Shown piece after piece: positions 27,568 to 36,572 of a stretch of 64,000 nt of DNA. Under the pieces are notes generated by a model. That model did no database searches and was not told where the DNA came from. It saw only the letters and a program-made list of their open reading frames with translations. Every line of letters begins with the position of its first letter. Position 1 is the stretch's first letter. Made by a program: the position numbers and the translations under genes. The stretch comes from Streptomyces sp. SCL15-4 (GTDB lineage Bacteria; Actinomycetota; Actinomycetes; Streptomycetales; Streptomycetaceae): assembly GCF_033366695.1 (NCBI RefSeq), contig NZ_JAOBTQ010000001.1:7068001-7132000 (forward strand), given 5' to 3'.

Positions 27568-28773
27568 ATGTTGGCCAGCCTTTTCGACCCCACCCGCACC
27601 AGCACCTGCGCGCCGGGCCATGCCGCCCGCGAACTGGGACTCAGGCGAGGCGAATTCGACCGCGCCGTGCAGCTCGGCATCATCCTGACGGTGCCCGACG
27701 AGGGCGGGGGAGGCGGCCGGCGGGTGGCACGCGCGGAGATCGAGCGCCTTCGCGCCCAGGACGGTTTCCCCGAGTCCCTCCTGAACCGGGTGCGGGTGGT
27801 GGGGACGGCGGAGGGGGCCGCCCTCATGGACATCCCGGCCGGCAGGTTCACCCGGCTCGCCCGCCTCGGCCTGTTCGTGCCCGTCACGTTCTACCTCAAC
27901 CGCTACCGAGCCGTGGTCTGGCTCTACCTGGCGGAGGAGCTCCACCAGTTCGCGACCGGCACCGAGAACGCACACCTGCTCAAGGGGCGTACGCCCGAGA
28001 CGCTGCGCGGCCAGCTGACGACGGGCGTGGATCTGCGGGCGCGCAACTGGCGCGGACGCCACCTGGGATTCCTGCTCCGTCAGGCCGGGGACCCCTGGGC
28101 CCGGGCCGGGGCCGTGGCCGCGTTCCTCCCACCCGTTGAGGTCGCCGACATCGTCAGGGACCCGTACGAGCGGGCGTACCTGAACGCGTTCCGGCCCACG
28201 CCGCCGGGGCACGGTCTTGTCGGAACACCCTCCGCGCACCCCGCCGAGCAGATCACGACGGCCCGGGACGCGGACGAGATCGACTGGCTGCGCAGCGAAC
28301 TGGCACGCACGGTCGACGAGGCCCGCGGTGCCGCCCCCGCCCCGCGCCCGGCCGCCCGCCGCGTCCCGGCCGCGATCCGTACGGCATCACGGCCCGTCCC
28401 GATCCCGCCGATGGCCCGCACGGTGACCGGTCCCACGGAAGCGACGACGCTCCCCGAGCCGGCGACGTCAGCCTCGGGACCGAAAGCCTCGGCCCCGGAC
28501 CCGACGTCACGGCCCACGGAACCCTCCGCACGGCATTCCGAGCCGCCGGCCAGGCCTTCGGAGCCGGCCGGGACACGGACCGAGCCGCCGACGCGGCCCA
28601 TCGGCTCGCGTGGGCCGGGCGCCGGTCCGGTCGTGCGCACGACGGTGCCGACCGCCCGCCGGGGCCGCGGGCCGACGGGCCCGGCACAGCCCGCTCCGCA
28701 GCGGTCGCCCCGCGGCCTGCGGGCCTGGCTCCGGCGGAGAAGCCCACAGCGCACAGGGCCCGCACGGGTCTGA
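27568..28773 (+). CDS. DUF6397-like protein with Pro/Thr-rich tail
   Basis: Protein of 401 residues. The first 230 residues are conserved in character, including an HTH-like start (APGHAARELGLRRGEFDRAVQLGII) and RYRAVVWLYLAEELHQFA, and WRGRHLGFLLRQAGDPWARAGAVAAFL. This matches from memory the streptomycete DUF6397 family. The last 150 residues are a low-complexity Pro/Thr/Ala tail ending in a basic patch (LRAWLRRRSPQR). ATG 27568 has GGGGGAG upstream. Function unknown; DNA binding is possible. Confidence 0.75.
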   Translation: MLASLFDPTRTSTCAPGHAARELGLRRGEFDRAVQLGIILTVPDEGGGGGRRVARAEIERLRAQDGFPESLLNRVRVVGTAEGAALMDIPAGRFTRLARLGLFVPVTFYLNRYRAVVWLYLAEELHQFATGTENAHLLKGRTPETLRGQLTTGVDLRARNWRGRHLGFLLRQAGDPWARAGAVAAFLPPVEVADIVRDPYERAYLNAFRPTPPGHGLVGTPSAHPAEQITTARDADEIDWLRSELARTVDEARGAAPAPRPAARRVPAAIRTASRPVPIPPMARTVTGPTEATTLPEPATSASGPKASAPDPTSRPTEPSARHSEPPARPSEPAGTRTEPPTRPIGSRGPGAGPVVRTTVPTARRGRGPTGPAQPAPQRSPRGLRAWLRRRSPQRTGPARV

Positions 28774-28804
28774 CAGCCGGACGCGGGGCCCTGGCCCCGG
28801 AGGG

Positions 28805-29671
28805 CTACAGCGCCCGGAAGAGACCTTCCTGGACGACCGACACGAGCAGCCGTCCCTCCAGGTCGTAGATGCGCCCGCGGGCCAGCCCGCGCCCGCCTAT
28901 CGCGATCGGGGACTCCTGGTCGTAAAGGAACCACTCGTCCGCGCGGAAGGGCCGGTGGAACCACATGGCGTGGTCCAGCGAGGCCAAGTCGAAGTTGCGC
29001 GGCCCCCACAGCGGCTCCACCGGGATACGGACCGCGTCCAGGAGGGTCATGTCGCTGGCGTAGGTCAGCGCGCAGGTGTGCACCAAGGGGTCGTCGCCGA
29101 GCGGTCCCACCGCGCGCATCCACACGGCGCTGCGCGGCTCGGCTCCCTCGATCTCCTCGGCGTGCCAGCGCAGCCGGTCGACATAGCGGATGTCGAAGGG
29201 CTGGCGGCGCGCCATCCGCTCCAGCTGCTCCGGCAGCGTGCCCAGATGCTTGCGGATCTCCTCCGAGACCGTCGGCAGCGACTCCGGGTGCGGCACCTCG
29301 CGGGCCGGCGGCAGCTGGTGCTCGAAAGGTCCTTCCTCAGGCTTGTGAAAGGAGGCGGTCAGATTGAAGATCGTGCGGCCCTGCTGCACGGCCGTGACCC
29401 GGCGCGTCGTGAAGGAGCGCCCGTCGCGGACCCGCTCCACCTGGTACACGATCGGCACGCCAGGCCGTCCCGGGCGCAGGAAGTACGCGTGCAGTGAGTG
29501 CACCGGGCGGTCACCTTCCGTGGTGCGGCCGGCGGCGACCAGCGCCTGGCCGGCCACCTGGCCGCCGAAGACCCGCTGGAGGGACTCCTGCGGGCTACGG
29601 CCACGGAAGATGTTGACCTCTATCTGCTCCAGGTCGAGCAGGTCGACCAGTCTCTCGGCCGGATTCGTCAT
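28805..29671 (-). CDS. tesB: Acyl-CoA thioesterase II
   Basis: Hydrolyses acyl-CoA to free acid and CoA. The 288-residue double hot-dog protein shows FGGQVAGQALVAAG, VHSLHAYFLRPG, SFTTRRVTAVQQG, and in the second half DMTLLDAVRIP, SLDHAMWFHRPFRADEWFLYDQESP with the catalytic Asp, plus Thr/Gln region. ATG 29671 with AAGGAG upstream. Lies 40 bp downstream of the helicase gene on the same strand. Confidence 0.93.
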   Translation of the reverse strand: MTNPAERLVDLLDLEQIEVNIFRGRSPQESLQRVFGGQVAGQALVAAGRTTEGDRPVHSLHAYFLRPGRPGVPIVYQVERVRDGRSFTTRRVTAVQQGRTIFNLTASFHKPEEGPFEHQLPPAREVPHPESLPTVSEEIRKHLGTLPEQLERMARRQPFDIRYVDRLRWHAEEIEGAEPRSAVWMRAVGPLGDDPLVHTCALTYASDMTLLDAVRIPVEPLWGPRNFDLASLDHAMWFHRPFRADEWFLYDQESPIAIGGRGLARGRIYDLEGRLLVSVVQEGLFRAL

Positions 29672-29711
29672 CGATGGGTTTCTCCTTGGCTTGGCCCTGG
29701 CCGTGAACGTC

Positions 29712-32225
29712 TCACAGCTGGCCGACGTCGGTGACGCGGACGATCGCACGGCCCTCGGCGTCGGAGGCCGCGAGGTCGACCTCCGCGCTGATGCCCCAGT
29801 CGTGGTCGCCACTCGGGTCGTCGAAGATCTGGCGGACGCGCCAGAGGCCGTTCTCCGGCTCCTCCTTGATGACAAGGAGCTTCGGACCGCGGGCGTCGGG
29901 CCCGGTGCCGAGGTCGTCGTACTCGTCCCAGTACTTGTCCATCGCCTCGCCCCAGGCGTCGGCGTCCCAGCCGGACTCGGCGTCCAGCTCGCCCAGTTCC
30001 CCGACCTGGTCCAGGGCGGCCAGCTCCACGCGGCGGAACATGGCGTTGCGGACGAGGACGCGGAAGGCGCGGGCGTTGGTCGTGACCGGCTTGACCTCGT
30101 CGGCCTTCTCCTGGGCCTCCTCGGCGGTCATCTCCTCGGGGTTGGCGAGCTGCTCCCATTCGTCCAGCAGGCTGGAGTCCACCTGGCGCACCATCTCGCC
30201 CAGCCACTCGATCAGATCCTGCAGGTCCTCGGACTTCAGGTCGTCCGGGATGGTGTGGTCCAGCGTCTTGTAGGCGCTGGCGAGGTAGCGCAGCACGATG
30301 CCCTCGGTGCGGGCCAGCTCGTAGAAGGACACCAGCTCCGTGAAGGACATCGCCCGCTCGTACATGTCCCGCACCACCGACTTGGGCGACAGCGGGTGGT
30401 CGCCGACCCACGGGTGGCTCTTGCGGTAGGTGTCGTAGGCGTGGAAGAGCAGTTCCTCCAGCGGCTTCGGGTAGGAGATGTCCTGGAGGCGCTCCATGCG
30501 CTCCTCGTACTCGACACCGTCCGCCTTCATCGCGGCCACCGCCTCGCCGCGCGCCTTGTTCTGCTGGGCGACGAGGATCTGCCGCGGGTCGTCCAGCGTG
30601 GACTCGACCACGGAGACCATGTCCAGGGCGTAGGACGGCGACTCGGGATCGAGGAGTTCGAACGCGGCCAGGGCGAACGTGGACAGCGGCTGGTTCAGCG
30701 CGAAGTCCTGCTGGAGGTCCACCGTGAGCCGGACGATACGGCCCTCGGCGTCGGGCTTGTCGAGCTTCTCCACGATCCCGCCGTCGAGCAACGAGCGGTA
30801 GATCGCGATGGCCCGGCGGATGTGCCGCAGCTGCTGCTTGCGCGGCTCGTGGTTGTCCTCCAGGAGGTGGCGCATCGCCTCGAAGGCGTTGCCGGGACGG
30901 GCGATCACCGACAACAGCATCGTGTGCGTCACCCGGAAGCGCGAGGACAGTGGCTCCGGTTCCGACTCGATCAGCTTCTGGAAGGTGTTCTCCGTCCAGC
31001 CGACAAAACCTTCCGGTGCCTTCTTGCGCACCACCTTGCGCCGCTTCTTCGGGTCGTCGCCCGCCTTCGCCAGCGCCTTCTCGTTCTCGATGACGTGCTC
31101 CGGCGCCTGCGCGACCACGAGCCCCGCGGTGTCGAAGCCGGCCCGCCCGGCCCGGCCCGCGATCTGGTGGAACTCACGGGCCCGCAGGGTGCGCACCCGG
31201 CTGCCGTCGTACTTGGTCAGCGCCGTGAACAGCACCGTGCGGATGGGCACGTTGACGCCGACGCCGAGCGTGTCGGTGCCGCAGATGACCTTCAGCAGTC
31301 CGGCCTGGGCGAGTTTCTCCACCAGGCGGCGGTACTTGGGCAGCATGCCGGCGTGATGGACACCGATGCCGTGCCGCACGTAACGGGAGAGGTTGCGGCC
31401 GAACTTGGTGGTGAAGCGGAAGTTGCCGATCAACTCGGCGATCTGGTCCTTCTCCTCCCGCGAGCACATGTTGATACTCATCAGGGCCTGCGCCCGCTCC
31501 ACGGCCTGCGCCTGCGTGAAGTGGACGATGTACACCGGGGCCTGCTTGCTCTCCAGCAGGTCGGTGAGCGTCTCGGTGAGCGGGGTCAGCTTGTACTCGT
31601 AGGACAGGGGCACCGGGCGGGTCGCCGAGCGGACCACCGAAGTGGGGCGGCCGGTACGGCGGGCGAGATCCTTCTCGAAGAAGGACACATCGCCCAGAGT
31701 GGCCGACATCAGGATGAACTGCGCCTGGGGGAGTTCCAGCAGCGGGATCTGCCAGGCCCAGCCGCGGTCGCCCTCGGAGTAGAAGTGGAACTCGTCCATG
31801 ACGACCTGGCCGACGTCCGCGCCTCTGCCGTCGCGCAGCGCGATCGACGCCAGCACCTCGGCGGTGCAGCAGATGACGGGCGCGTCGGCGTTCACGGAGG
31901 CGTCACCGGTGAGCATGCCCACGTTCTCGGTGCCGAAGAGCTTGCACAGCTCGAAGAACTTCTCCGACACCAGGGCCTTGATCGGAGCCGTGTAGAAGGT
32001 GACCTCGTCCCGGGCCAGCGCGGCGAAGTGCGCGCCCGCGGCGATCATGCTCTTGCCGGAGCCGGTGGGCGTCGACACGATCACGTTCGCACCGGAGACC
32101 ACCTCGATCAGCGCCTCCTCCTGGTGGGGATAGAGGGTGAGACCGCGCTCCTGGGCCCAGGACTCGAAGGCCTCGTACAGGGCGTCGGGGTCGGCGGTCG
32201 GCGGCAGCTGATCGATGAGGGTCAC
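29712..32225 (-). CDS. DEAD/DEAH box helicase with Ski2-like core and DUF3516-type C-terminus
   Basis: RNA/DNA helicase of 837 residues. Motif I is STPTGSGKSM, motif II is VVMDEFHFY (DEFH variant of DEXH), motif III is LMSATLG and motif VI is HQIAGRAGRAGF. The second helicase domain and long helical C-terminal region match a conserved actinobacterial helicase family (DUF3516 C-terminus). GTG 32225 chosen as start because residues from there (TLIDQLPP) match family starts; an ATG at 32285 is the alternative. Probably an RNA helicase; role unproven. Confidence 0.9.
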   Translation of the reverse strand: MTLIDQLPPTADPDALYEAFESWAQERGLTLYPHQEEALIEVVSGANVIVSTPTGSGKSMIAAGAHFAALARDEVTFYTAPIKALVSEKFFELCKLFGTENVGMLTGDASVNADAPVICCTAEVLASIALRDGRGADVGQVVMDEFHFYSEGDRGWAWQIPLLELPQAQFILMSATLGDVSFFEKDLARRTGRPTSVVRSATRPVPLSYEYKLTPLTETLTDLLESKQAPVYIVHFTQAQAVERAQALMSINMCSREEKDQIAELIGNFRFTTKFGRNLSRYVRHGIGVHHAGMLPKYRRLVEKLAQAGLLKVICGTDTLGVGVNVPIRTVLFTALTKYDGSRVRTLRAREFHQIAGRAGRAGFDTAGLVVAQAPEHVIENEKALAKAGDDPKKRRKVVRKKAPEGFVGWTENTFQKLIESEPEPLSSRFRVTHTMLLSVIARPGNAFEAMRHLLEDNHEPRKQQLRHIRRAIAIYRSLLDGGIVEKLDKPDAEGRIVRLTVDLQQDFALNQPLSTFALAAFELLDPESPSYALDMVSVVESTLDDPRQILVAQQNKARGEAVAAMKADGVEYEERMERLQDISYPKPLEELLFHAYDTYRKSHPWVGDHPLSPKSVVRDMYERAMSFTELVSFYELARTEGIVLRYLASAYKTLDHTIPDDLKSEDLQDLIEWLGEMVRQVDSSLLDEWEQLANPEEMTAEEAQEKADEVKPVTTNARAFRVLVRNAMFRRVELAALDQVGELGELDAESGWDADAWGEAMDKYWDEYDDLGTGPDARGPKLLVIKEEPENGLWRVRQIFDDPSGDHDWGISAEVDLAASDAEGRAIVRVTDVGQL

Positions 32226-32370
32226 GCCCCCATCTTGCCTGGCCCACCGCCCGAGCGGGGAATCGGCTGCGAGGACGAAGATCACGGAAGCTACGCTGTG
32301 TCACCGGCGGGGCGTCGGCGCACCGGGTCAACTGGACAGCGGCACACGAGGAATGGGGCGGGAAGCGGCC

Positions 32371-33165
32371 ATGATGGGACCAGCACACTCATTGTCGGGG
32401 GCCGCGGCCTGGCTGGGCGTGGGAGCCGCCACGGCGGCGGCCGGGCATCCGATGCCCTGGCCGGTCCTCCTCTGCGGCGCGCTGATCTGCGCCGGCGCCG
32501 CGCTCGCACCGGACCTCGACCACAAGGCGGCCACCATCTCGCGGGCCTTCGGGCCGATCTCCCGCGCGATCTGCGAGATCGTGGACAAGCTGTCGTACGC
32601 CGTCTACAAGGCGACGAGGAAACAGGGCGACCCGCGCCGCTCCGGGGGACACCGCACGCTGACGCACACCTGGGTGTGGGCGGTCCTGATCGGCGCCGGC
32701 AGTTCCGCCGTGGCGGTCGTCGGGGACCGCTGGGGGGTGCTGGCGATCCTCTTCGTGCACATGGTGCTCGCGATCGAAGGGCTGCTGTGGCGGGCGTCGC
32801 GCGGTTCCAGCAGCGATGTCCTGGTCTGGCTGCTGGCGGCGACCAGCGCGTGGATACTGGCGGGAGTGCTGGACAAGCCGGGCCATGGTTCCGACTGGCT
32901 GTTCACCGCGCCGGGGCAGGAGTACGTGTGGCTGGGGCTGCCGATCGTGCTGGGCGCGCTGGTGCACGACATCGGGGACGCGCTGACCGTCTCCGGCTGC
33001 CCGATCCTGTGGCCGATCCCGGTGGGGCGCAAGCGCTGGTACCCGGTGGGCCCGCCGAAGGTGATGCGGTTCCGGGCGGGCAGCTGGATCGAGCTGAAGG
33101 TGCTCATGCCGGTGTTCATGCTGCTCGGGGGAGTGGGCTGTGCGGCGGCCCTCAACGTGATCTGA
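32371..33165 (+). CDS. Metal-dependent hydrolase, YdjM/DUF457-like membrane protein
   Basis: Membrane protein of 264 residues with several hydrophobic segments. Signature residues are the early His in PAHSLSG, the DLDHKAATISR motif and GGHRTLTHTW followed later by LVHDIGDALT, all typical of the YdjM (LexA-regulated membrane hydrolase) family. ATG 32371 or the ATG immediately after it. Function in the family is unknown. Confidence 0.88.
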   Translation: MMGPAHSLSGAAAWLGVGAATAAAGHPMPWPVLLCGALICAGAALAPDLDHKAATISRAFGPISRAICEIVDKLSYAVYKATRKQGDPRRSGGHRTLTHTWVWAVLIGAGSSAVAVVGDRWGVLAILFVHMVLAIEGLLWRASRGSSSDVLVWLLAATSAWILAGVLDKPGHGSDWLFTAPGQEYVWLGLPIVLGALVHDIGDALTVSGCPILWPIPVGRKRWYPVGPPKVMRFRAGSWIELKVLMPVFMLLGGVGCAAALNVI

Positions 33166-33236
33166 CCGAGTCGGCGGCACCGGCCTGCGGCCGGACGGAG
33201 CCGGAGGCGTGTCGTGATCAGACGGAGTGGTCCGGC

Positions 33237-33500
33237 TCAGGTCGGCTCGCTCGCGTCCGCCGTGCCGTAGCGACGCTCGAAGCGGGCGATGCGGCCCTCG
33301 GTGTCGACCGTGCGGGCCTTGCCCGTGTGGAAGGGGTGGCTCTCCGAGGAGATCTCCACGTCGATCACCGGGTAGGTCCGGCCGTCGTCCCACTCGATGG
33401 TCTGCTCGTTCCGCGCGGTGGACCTGGTCAGGAAGGCGTATCCGGCGGCGCGGTCACGGAAGACCACGGGGTGGTAGTCGGGGTGCTTGTCCTGCTGCAT
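33237..33500 (-). CDS. rpmE2: Ribosomal protein L31 type B, zinc-free paralogue
   Basis: Large-subunit protein of 87 residues with [23 protein letters not shown] and the [10 protein letters not shown] motif. It has no cysteines, so it is the zinc-independent paralogue, which in actinobacteria is normally derepressed by loss of Zur-zinc. I looked for a Zur box upstream and did not see an obvious one. Confidence 0.95.
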   Translation of the reverse strand: MQQDKHPDYHPVVFRDRAAGYAFLTRSTARNEQTIEWDDGRTYPVIDVEISSESHPFHTGKARTVDTEGRIARFERRYGTADASEPT

Positions 33501-33551
33501 GGCGGCTCCTCGGTACGGGAGGTCGGGACGGAGGCGTCCGGACGGTCCGGT

Positions 33552-34022
33552 TCAGCCGGGGAGGGAGTCCTCGTCGACGATGTGCACCGCGGCCTCCTCG
33601 GCGGAGGCGGCGGCCCCGTCGATGCCGACGTCGGTGGCGACGAGCGCGGCCTCCTCGTCCTCGTGCACGCCCTCGTCCGGCGCCACCAGCCGGCCGGACC
33701 GGAAGTTGCCGACCTCGTTGTCGAGGGGTTCCCCGTCGGTGCCTTCGCAGTCCCCGATACCGTCGCTGTCGGGTGCGGACGCGTCGGGCAGTTCCTCGGC
33801 GAGCCGCTGGTCGAGGGTTTCGCCCGCCCGGCGTTCGGCCGCCGTCACGCCGATGTGTTCGACCGCCCACGGTCGCTCGGGAGGGGACCAGCCGCGGTCG
33901 AGGGGGTCGTCGACGCCGTCGAAGTCCAGTGTGTCCTCGACGTCGAGCACTCCCGAGTCCTCCCGGATCTCCGAGGGATCGGGCTGGTAGACGTCGTCCC
34001 CCCAACCGTCGGCGCTGTCCAC
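33552..34022 (-). CDS. DUF5709-type acidic protein
   Basis: Very acidic protein of 156 residues with ESREDSGVLDVEDTLDFDG-like composition (visible: YQPDPSEIREDSGVLD) and the end motif EEAAVHIVDED. Family is a streptomycete domain of unknown function. GTG 34022 has GGAGGT four bases upstream and is chosen over the long open frame to 34202, which runs into non-coding DNA. Confidence 0.85.
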   Translation of the reverse strand: MDSADGWGDDVYQPDPSEIREDSGVLDVEDTLDFDGVDDPLDRGWSPPERPWAVEHIGVTAAERRAGETLDQRLAEELPDASAPDSDGIGDCEGTDGEPLDNEVGNFRSGRLVAPDEGVHEDEEAALVATDVGIDGAAASAEEAAVHIVDEDSLPG

Positions 34023-34790
34023 GACTACCTCCAGTGGGTGAGGACGGCCGGATGCCGCCCCAGCGGGCGGTGGGCCGTCGGCACGCGCGGCACGGGCATG
34101 GCACGCCGTGAACCGGCTGGTCCCCGGGCGCGCTCCGAACCGCTGCCGCTTTCCAGCCTTCCACCCCGGATCGGCACCGCGCAACGGCACGGGTCCGGGC
34201 ACGGGTGCGTATCCGCGCGGCGGGGCCGGGCGCGGCGTGCCGGGCGCCGGAGCGGGGCCGGCGGAGGGTTTCGCGGTCCGGCTTTCTCAGGGCGTCGGAG
34301 TACGGCAGAGGGGAGTCTTCGCGGTCCGGCCTTCGCCGGGTGGCGCAGTGTGGCAGGCGGACGCTCTCGCCGCGGGGTTCTCCCGGGCACGGTGGCCGGT
34401 GCGCGGTCCATGCTCGGGCTACGAGGCACAGCGGCAGGGACGCTTTCCGTGCCGGTGAGGCGGGGGACGGAGCCAGGCGCACCGTCCGTGCCCGTGACGC
34501 AGCCGTCCGCCTCCGCCCCCGGCTTCACGAAAACGGCTCCCGCCGTCTCCGTCGGCGCGTCCGCCCCCAGGCCTCACGGGACCGGCCCCCGCCGTACCAC
34601 CGGCGATCCCGTCCCCGGCCTCACGGAACCGCCCCTCGCCGTCACCACCGGCGTCCCCGTCCCCGGTCTCAGGCGGTCGGCACCCGCCGGTTCCGGCCCC
34701 GACCGACCGGCCGCCACGGTCCCCACCCGCGCCTCAGCCCCCGGCCAACCGGCGCCCGCAGGCCCGCGCGCCCGTGCCCCCGGGCGGCAC
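34023..34790. other. Gene-free, repeat-bearing region
   Basis: No reading frame here has coding-like composition with a ribosome site. Imperfect 48-bp-period repeats begin at 34270 and 34318, each starting TTCGCGGTCCGG, and further degenerate repeats containing GGCCTCACGG and related words run from about 34566 to 34675. Possibly decayed coding sequence. Confidence 0.5.
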
Positions 34791-36572
34791 TCACCCGTGC
34801 CAGGAGCGCCAGAGCGCCGCGTAGGCCCCCTCCGCCGCGACCAGTTCCTCGTGGCTGCCCAGCTCGCTGATCCGGCCGTTCTCCACGACGGCGATCACGT
34901 CGGCGTCGTGGGCGGTGTGCAGCCGGTGGGCGATGGCCACCACGGTGCGGCCGTCGAGGACCCGTGCCAGGGAGCGTTCCAGATGGCGGGCCGCGCGCGG
35001 GTCGAGCAGCGAGGTCGCCTCGTCCAGGACCAGGGTGTGCGGGTCGGCCAGCACCAGCCGGGCCAGCGCGATCTGCTGGGCCTGCGCCGGAGTCAGGCCG
35101 AGGCCGCCGGAGCCGACCTCGGTGTCCAGTCCGTCGTCCAGGGCCCGTGCCCAGCCGTCCGCGTCGACCGCGCCGAGGGCCGCCCACAGTTCGGCGTCCG
35201 TGGCGTCGGTGCGGGCCAGCAGGAGGTTGTCGCGCAAGGAGCCCACGAAGACGTGGTGCTCCTGGTTGACCAGGGCGACATGCGCGCGGACGCGTTCGGC
35301 GGGCATCCGGGACAGCTCCGCGCCGCCGAGGGTGATCCTGCCGTTCCGGGGCGCGTAGATACCGGCGAGCAGCCGGCCCAGGGTGGACTTGCCCGCACCG
35401 GAGGGACCGACCAGGGCCAGCCGGGTGCCCGGAGCGACCCGCAGGGAGACCTCGCGCAGCACGTCGACGCCCTCGCGGTAGCCGAAGCGCACCCGGTCGG
35501 CGTCCATCACCCGTCCCTCGGGGGCCAGTGCCGCGTCCCCGGCGGCCGGCTCGATGTCCCGCACACCGACCAGGCGGCCCAGCGAGACCTGGGCGACCTG
35601 CACCTCGTCGTACCAGCGCAGGATCAGGTTCACCGGGTCGACCAGCATCTGCGCGATGAGGGCGCCGGTGGTCAGCTGGCCTACTCCTATCCAGCCCCGC
35701 AGCACGAACACACCGCCGACCATCAGGACCGAGCCGAGCACGAGGAGGTGGACGGTGTTGATGACCGGGAACAGCACGGAGCGGAGCCAGAGGGTGTACC
35801 TCTCCCACGCGGTCCACTCGGCGATACGCTGCTCCGACAGGGCCACGCGGCGGGCGCCGAGGCGGTGTGCCTCGATGGTGTGGCCCGCGTCCACGGTCTC
35901 GGCGAGCGCGGCGGCGACGGCGGTGTACCCGGCGGCCTCCGAGCGGTAGCCGGACGGCGCCCGCTTGAAGTACCAGCGGCAGCCGATCACCAGGACCGGC
36001 ACGGCGAGCAGCACGGCGGCGGCCAGCGGCGGGGCCGTCACGACCAGCCCGCCGAGCAGCAGCAGGGCCCACACGACACCGATGGCCAGCTGCGGCACGG
36101 CCTCGCGCATCGCGTTGGCCAGCCGGTCGATGTCGGTGGTGATACGGGAGAGCAGGTCACCGGTGCCCGCCCGCTCCAGCACGCCCGGCGGCAGCCCGAC
36201 GGACCGGACGAGGAAGTCCTCGCGCAGGTCGGCCAGCATCCGCTCGCCGAGCATCGCGCCCCGCAGCCGTACCTGCCGGACGAACAGGGCCTGCACGGCG
36301 AGCGCGAGCACGAACAGTCCGGCCGTCAGTCCCAGGTGCAGCTCCCGGGCCCCGTCCGACACCCGTTCGACCAGGCCGCCGAGCAGGTACGGCCCGGCCA
36401 TGGAGGCGACGACGGCCACCGTGTTCACGGTGATGAGCAGCAGGAAGGCCCGGCGGTGCCGGCGGAACAGCTCGGTGACGTAGGCGCGCACGGTCGCGGC
36501 GGCGCCGACGGGCAGGGTGGTGGCGGTCGTCGGGGCCGCCGGGTCGTAGGCAGGCGGTGCGACGCCGATCAT
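34791..36572 (-). CDS. ABC exporter half-transporter, catalytic-site Walker A subunit
   Basis: Membrane plus ATPase protein of 593 residues. Six hydrophobic segments are followed by an ATPase domain with intact Walker A (GPSGAGKST), an altered signature (LTPAQ where LSGGQ is usual), Walker B LVLDEAT and switch His in AIAHRLHT. Its ATG overlaps the stop of the partner gene by four bases (ATGA), so the two are made together and should form a heterodimer. Substrate unknown; multidrug or peptide export is typical. Confidence 0.92.
   Translation of the reverse strand: MIGVAPPAYDPAAPTTATTLPVGAAATVRAYVTELFRRHRRAFLLLITVNTVAVVASMAGPYLLGGLVERVSDGARELHLGLTAGLFVLALAVQALFVRQVRLRGAMLGERMLADLREDFLVRSVGLPPGVLERAGTGDLLSRITTDIDRLANAMREAVPQLAIGVVWALLLLGGLVVTAPPLAAAVLLAVPVLVIGCRWYFKRAPSGYRSEAAGYTAVAAALAETVDAGHTIEAHRLGARRVALSEQRIAEWTAWERYTLWLRSVLFPVINTVHLLVLGSVLMVGGVFVLRGWIGVGQLTTGALIAQMLVDPVNLILRWYDEVQVAQVSLGRLVGVRDIEPAAGDAALAPEGRVMDADRVRFGYREGVDVLREVSLRVAPGTRLALVGPSGAGKSTLGRLLAGIYAPRNGRITLGGAELSRMPAERVRAHVALVNQEHHVFVGSLRDNLLLARTDATDAELWAALGAVDADGWARALDDGLDTEVGSGGLGLTPAQAQQIALARLVLADPHTLVLDEATSLLDPRAARHLERSLARVLDGRTVVAIAHRLHTAHDADVIAVVENGRISELGSHEELVAAEGAYAALWRSWHG

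Noticed and set aside
33501..33551. Zur box before the L31 gene
   Set aside because: Expected for the zinc-free paralogue, but no AATGA-type inverted repeat is present in the short upstream region.
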